Positions 14,259 through 17,503 of a stretch of DNA of 17,503 nt are shown piece after piece (the stretch's first letter is position 1; every line of letters begins with the position of its first letter). Under the pieces are notes generated by a model, which did no database searches, was not told the origin of the DNA, and worked only from the letters and a program-made list of their open reading frames with translations. A program made the translations under genes and the position numbers. The DNA is from JARKQH01 sp964631605 (GTDB taxonomy: Bacteria > Verrucomicrobiota > Verrucomicrobiia > Limisphaerales > UBA8199): contig CAZVYG010000097.1 of the NCBI GenBank assembly GCA_964631605.1, positions 1-17,503 on the forward strand. Direction: 5' to 3'.

Positions 14259-16079
14259 CTAAGGGGCCTTGGTCTCGCCGCTTTCAGGTTTGGCGCCTTT
14301 GACTTGGATATGAAGCTCGCGGAGCTGGCGGGGGGAGACCGGGGCGGGGGAATCGGTCATGAGGCACACGCCTTTGGCCGTTTTGGGGAAGGCGATGACG
14401 TCGCGAATGCTTGGGGTGCCGCAGAGGATGGCGTTCAGGCGGTCGAAGCCCAGGGCAATGCCGCCGTGGGGCGGGGCCCCGAAGCGGAAGGCTTCCAGCA
14501 TATAACCGAAGCGGAGGCGGGTTTCGTCCGGGGGAATCTGCAGCACCTCCTCGAAAACGGTTTTTTGCACGTCGGGCTGGTGAATGCGGATGGAGCCCCC
14601 GCCCAACTCGACCCCGTTGACGACAATATCGTAATGCTGGCCGCGGACTTTTTTCGGGTCGCTCTTCAGAAACGCGATGTCCTCCGCCACCGGCGCGGTG
14701 AAGGGATGGTGACTGGAGTACCAGCGGTTTTGTTCCTTGTCGAAGCTTAAGAGCGGGAAATCCACCACCCAGAGAAAATCAAAGCGGTCGGCGGGCACCT
14801 GGAGCCGGCCTTGGGCGCGCAAGAGGTCGGCGCAATAGAGCCGGATCTTGCCGAGAATCTCGCAGGCGTTCAGCCATTGGTCGGCGGCAAAGAGGATCAG
14901 GTCGCCTTCTTCGATGGCCAGTTTGGTGGCGAGGGCGGATTTTTCGGCCTCGTTGAAGAACTTCACGATGGGGGATTTCCATTCGCCGCCTTCGACCTTG
15001 ATGTAGGCCAGACCTTTGGCGCCAAAGCTCCTGGCGATTTCGGTCAGGGCATCCATCTGCCCCTGGGTCGCGCCGGCCATGCCTTTGGCGTTGAGAACCT
15101 TGACCACGCCGCCATTGGCCACCGCTCCGCTGAACACCTTGAACGTGCTGTGGCGAAATTCCTCGGTGAAATCGGCCAGTTCCATGCCGAAGCGGGTGTC
15201 GGGCTTGTCAATGCCGTAGCGGTCAATGGCCTCGCGGTAAGGCATGCGGCGGAAGGGGGTGGGGATGTCAAGGTTCAGCGCGACCTTCCAGATTCGTTTG
15301 AGCAAGCCTTCGATGAGCGCGTAGATGTCCTCGCGCTCGATGAAGGACATTTCGATGTCAATCTGGGTGAATTCGAGCTGGCGGTCGGCGCGCTGGTCTT
15401 CATCGCGGAAGCAGCGGGCGAGCTGGTAGTAGCGCTCGACGCCGGCGACCATGAGAATCTGTTTGAACTGCTGGGGAGACTGCGGCAGGGCATAGAAGGT
15501 GCCCGGATCGCGCCGGTTCGGCACGAGGAATTCGCGGGCGCCCTCGGGCGTGCTTTTGAACAGGACCGGGGTTTCGACCTCGAGAAAGCCCTGTTCGTCG
15601 AGGTAATTACGGGTGGCGGCCGCGACCTTGCTGCGGAGGCGCAAGTTGCGGATCATTTCCGGGCGGCGGAGATCGAGGTAGCGGTATTTGAGCCGCAGCT
15701 CCTCGTTGACCTTGGCGGCGGCCTCGGGATCGTCCACCGGGAACGGCAGGACGTCCGCGACATTCAGGACCTCGAGGTTGGTGGCCATGACTTCGACCTC
15801 GCCGGTTTCGATTTTCGGGTTGGTCGTGCCGGAGGGCCGCAAGCGGACTTTGCCGGTGACGCGAACGACACATTCGCTGCGCAAGGCGGCGGCGCGCTCG
15901 AAGACGTCGGGGGGCAGGTCCGAAGGGTCGAACACCGTCTGGGTGCGGCCCTCGCGGTCGCGCACATCAATAAAGATGACCCCGCCGAGGTCGCGCCGGG
16001 AATGAACCCAGCCTTCCAGGGTAACGGCTTGTCCGGCGTGAGCCGGCCGCAATTCGCTGCAATGATGCGTTCGTTTCAT
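14259..16079 (-). CDS. aspS: Aspartyl-tRNA synthetase
   Basis: 606-residue class II synthetase charging tRNA-Asp in the cytoplasm; the length is normal for the bacterial type. The N-terminal OB-fold anticodon-binding domain has LEGWVHSRRDLGGVIFIDVRDR (residues 21-42, given in parts: LEGWVHSRRD, LGGVIFIDVRDR). The catalytic domain follows, with RYLDLRRPEM, TPEGAREFLVP, ALPQSPQQFKQ and motif 2 CFRDEDQRADRQLEFTQ. A GAD insertion comes next, then GVELGGGSIRIH and motif 3 GIALGFDRL. The position that is His in non-discriminating enzymes is Leu here (L31), whereas the second marker position is Gly (G84), as in non-discriminating ones. I chose ATG 16079 because family similarity begins at MKRTHH; the frame is open to 16295 but that part is unrelated. 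A GC-rich inverted repeat lies in the leader around 16108-16122. Confidence 0.97.
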   Translation of the reverse strand: MKRTHHCSELRPAHAGQAVTLEGWVHSRRDLGGVIFIDVRDREGRTQTVFDPSDLPPDVFERAAALRSECVVRVTGKVRLRPSGTTNPKIETGEVEVMATNLEVLNVADVLPFPVDDPEAAAKVNEELRLKYRYLDLRRPEMIRNLRLRSKVAAATRNYLDEQGFLEVETPVLFKSTPEGAREFLVPNRRDPGTFYALPQSPQQFKQILMVAGVERYYQLARCFRDEDQRADRQLEFTQIDIEMSFIEREDIYALIEGLLKRIWKVALNLDIPTPFRRMPYREAIDRYGIDKPDTRFGMELADFTEEFRHSTFKVFSGAVANGGVVKVLNAKGMAGATQGQMDALTEIARSFGAKGLAYIKVEGGEWKSPIVKFFNEAEKSALATKLAIEEGDLILFAADQWLNACEILGKIRLYCADLLRAQGRLQVPADRFDFLWVVDFPLLSFDKEQNRWYSSHHPFTAPVAEDIAFLKSDPKKVRGQHYDIVVNGVELGGGSIRIHQPDVQKTVFEEVLQIPPDETRLRFGYMLEAFRFGAPPHGGIALGFDRLNAILCGTPSIRDVIAFPKTAKGVCLMTDSPAPVSPRQLRELHIQVKGAKPESGETKAP

Positions 16080-16246
16080 GTTGTTACGGACTTGCCCCGG
16101 GGCCCGGCGGGCTGGCCGCCCGGCCCGGCTGTGCCGGAGCAAGCGCGTATCCTGCCGGGGAGCGGGTTGTTTTTCAAAGACAATTTTGAGGCTCGCATCT
16201 GCAACCGGCTTGTGAGAGACTAAAGTGGAAAGATGGAACGATTCAG

Positions 16247-17104
16247 GTGAGCACCGTATCCTCGCAGTCACGCGGCATGACGAACGCGGCGCCAATGCCG
16301 TTTGGCCGTTTTTATCTCCAGGAACTGATCAGCAGCGGCGGCATGGCTGACATCTGGCTGGCGACGGATGCGAGCGGCAAGGCCTATGCCCTCCGCCGGA
16401 TGCATGACCGCTTGCGCTTCAACTTTCTGGCCCGGCGCCGTTTTGTCCGCGGGTGTGAAATCCTGTCCCGCCTGGCCGATCACGAGGGGATTATTGGTTA
16501 CGTCGAGCATGGCAAAACCAACGGGCACCTCTACCTGCTGATGGAGTATGTCGAAGGGGACAACCTCAAGGACCTTTACGCGCGGCACGACCCGGTGTTG
16601 CTGGAGAATGTGGCGCAAATTCTGATTGATATGGCGGTGGCGCTGGAGCACATGCACGAAAACGGCTTCATGCACCTGGACTTCAAACCCGAAAACGTGA
16701 TGGTGACACGGAATGCCAGTGTGCGGCTCATAGATTTTGACCTGGCCCGGCCCATTCCGGAGAAGCCCAGGAAGATTTCCGGCAAGAACCCGGGCACTCC
16801 GTCGTACATGGCGCCCGAACAACTGCAGGGCGAGCCGGTCTCGCATCCCGTGGATATTTTCTCCTACGGCGTGGCCGCCTACGAATTGCTCACCAACCAG
16901 AAGCCGTTTCCGGGGGAGACTCCGGGCGAAATCCTCAAGCGGCAGCTCGACCGCTCGAACTTTATCCCGCCCCGCGAGCTGAACCCGGACCTGCCGGCGG
17001 CGTTGGAGAAAGTCATTCTGCGGTGTCTTGAAAAAGAACCCGAGAGGCGTTATCCGTTCATCGGGGTGATGGTGCGCGAACTGCAGGCGGCGTTGTATGT
17101 CTAG
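16247..17104 (+). CDS. Ser/Thr protein kinase, kinase domain only, atypical active site
   Basis: 285 residues forming a single Hanks-type kinase domain without membrane segment, PASTA or other sensor domain, so it is presumably cytosolic. The Gly-rich loop is LISSGGMADIWLA (27-39) and the alpha-C Glu is E71. The catalytic loop HLDFKPEN (143-150) keeps D145, K147 and N150, and the metal Asp D163 is in IDFDLA. MAPEQ (188-192) is the APE motif. Departures from the consensus: the beta-3 lysine (VAIK) is Arg (YALR, R50), HRD is HLD and DFG is DFD. It may be weakly active or a pseudokinase-like regulator. Start uncertain: GTG 16247 or ATG 16277, which would remove only ten non-domain residues. It diverges from aspS across 167 bp and is convergent with the nuclease-fold gene. 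Substrate unknown. Confidence 0.88.
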   Translation: MSTVSSQSRGMTNAAPMPFGRFYLQELISSGGMADIWLATDASGKAYALRRMHDRLRFNFLARRRFVRGCEILSRLADHEGIIGYVEHGKTNGHLYLLMEYVEGDNLKDLYARHDPVLLENVAQILIDMAVALEHMHENGFMHLDFKPENVMVTRNASVRLIDFDLARPIPEKPRKISGKNPGTPSYMAPEQLQGEPVSHPVDIFSYGVAAYELLTNQKPFPGETPGEILKRQLDRSNFIPPRELNPDLPAALEKVILRCLEKEPERRYPFIGVMVRELQAALYV

Positions 17105-17150
17105 CGCCGGCTGAGGCGCGGCGATTCAGGCCCTCGCGGGGGGCGCAGGA

Positions 17151-17503
17151 TTACTCATCCTCGGGGCGGAAAGTCGCGACGAGCGGACGGTGGTCGGAGG
17201 CGAGGCCCCAATTGGGCGCGGCAAGCACGTAGGTTTCGTTGGTCACCCATTTGCGGGCCATTGCGGGGCTGAGCAGAATATAATCAATGCGCGAGTAGGT
17301 GTCTTCCTTGCCGTAATAATGCGTCCAGGTGACGTTGCGGGGGTCCCAGGCGGGGTTGGTGCTCGGCAGGTTGTCGCCGTTGCGCTCGGCGGGACGAGTG
17401 TCCACCAGGCGCAGCCGGCCCCGCCCGATGACCGCGCGCGTCGAGGGCGAATCCTTCGTGTCATTGAACTCGCCCAGCACCACCACGTGTCGCTCCGGGT
17501 CGG
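17151..17503 (-). CDS. Endonuclease/exonuclease/phosphatase family protein, C-terminal part
   Basis: The last ~117 residues of a minus-strand gene whose start lies beyond the window. Features of the EEP (DNase I-like) metal-dependent superfamily are visible: VVVLGEFNDT, corresponding to the usual GDFN motif; TWTHYYGKEDTYSRIDYILL; and the terminal SDHRPLVATF, whose His is the catalytic general base. The superfamily hydrolyses phosphodiester or phosphomonoester bonds in nucleic acids, lipids or inositides, and this fragment cannot decide which. In the GDFN motif Asp is replaced by Glu. The frame is open to the window edge; an internal GTG at 17486 is not a plausible start because the coding similarity runs through it. 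Confidence 0.88.
   Translation of the reverse strand, partial: DPERHVVVLGEFNDTKDSPSTRAVIGRGRLRLVDTRPAERNGDNLPSTNPAWDPRNVTWTHYYGKEDTYSRIDYILLSPAMARKWVTNETYVLAAPNWGLASDHRPLVATFRPEDE

Noticed and set aside
14811..16223. 470-codon open frame on the + strand opposite aspS
   Set aside because: It is antisense to a clear synthetase gene; long antisense frames are expected in GC-rich coding DNA, and its sequence has no family features.
16080..16295. 72-codon N-terminal extension of aspS
   Set aside because: Synthetase similarity begins exactly at the ATG at 16079, and the extension overlaps the divergent kinase start.

Overview
The window is GC-rich chromosomal DNA from what is most likely a member of the Verrucomicrobia (Limisphaerales/Pedosphaera-like). 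This rests on gene content, not on a marker gene. The clues are a secreted CIA30-domain protein, a FAS1 protein, large exported proteins built of carboxypeptidase-regulatory-like, LamG and discoidin modules, and an exported FGE-fold protein. The N-terminus of that last protein carries the 'StNL...W...RFYR' segment common in this group. Several genes have weak or no Shine-Dalgarno sequence. No tRNA, rRNA, CRISPR array, transposase or phage gene was seen.

Layout. (1) 82-1559 (+): two-subunit class I iron-sulfur fumarase, alpha then beta. (2) 1657-2836 (-): two small exported proteins, CIA30-like and fasciclin-like, separated by a strong hairpin. Upstream lies an AT-rich stretch with a good sigma70-type promoter. 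(3) 3214-6447: a divergent pair of FAD-dependent carotenoid enzymes, CrtN-like (-) and CrtP-like (+). They share a 264-bp spacer with a tandem 15-bp repeat flanked by TGCGCA. This points to C30 (diapocarotenoid/xanthophyll) chemistry; the upstream squalene/diapophytoene synthase genes are not here. (4) 6606-13756 (+): a run of exported, surface-type proteins. It comprises a signal-peptide protein with an EF-hand-like loop; a discoidin/Fn3/LamG reading frame without a signal peptide; a 1080-residue protein of ten beta-sandwich modules ending in a thioredoxin-like domain without its cysteines; and an FGE-like protein. (5) 13946-14173 (+): a 75-residue hypothetical protein. (6) 14259-16079 (-): aspartyl-tRNA synthetase, diverging from (7) 16247-17104 (+), a small Ser/Thr kinase with a substituted catalytic lysine. 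(8) 17151-17503 (-): the C-terminal part of an endonuclease/exonuclease/phosphatase-fold protein that runs off the window.

The most interesting point is at 7764-7766. The first exported protein stops at a TGA, yet the same frame stays open for 525 more codons and encodes the discoidin/LamG region, which lacks any export signal of its own. A 6-bp stem-loop follows the TGA by 14 nt. The two frames may therefore be one gene interrupted by a nonsense change or assembly error, or joined by recoding (readthrough or selenocysteine). Other points worth checking are the carotenoid spacer repeat, the tandem palindromes overlapping the start codon at 6606, the internal duplication in the 1080-residue protein, and the atypical kinase.
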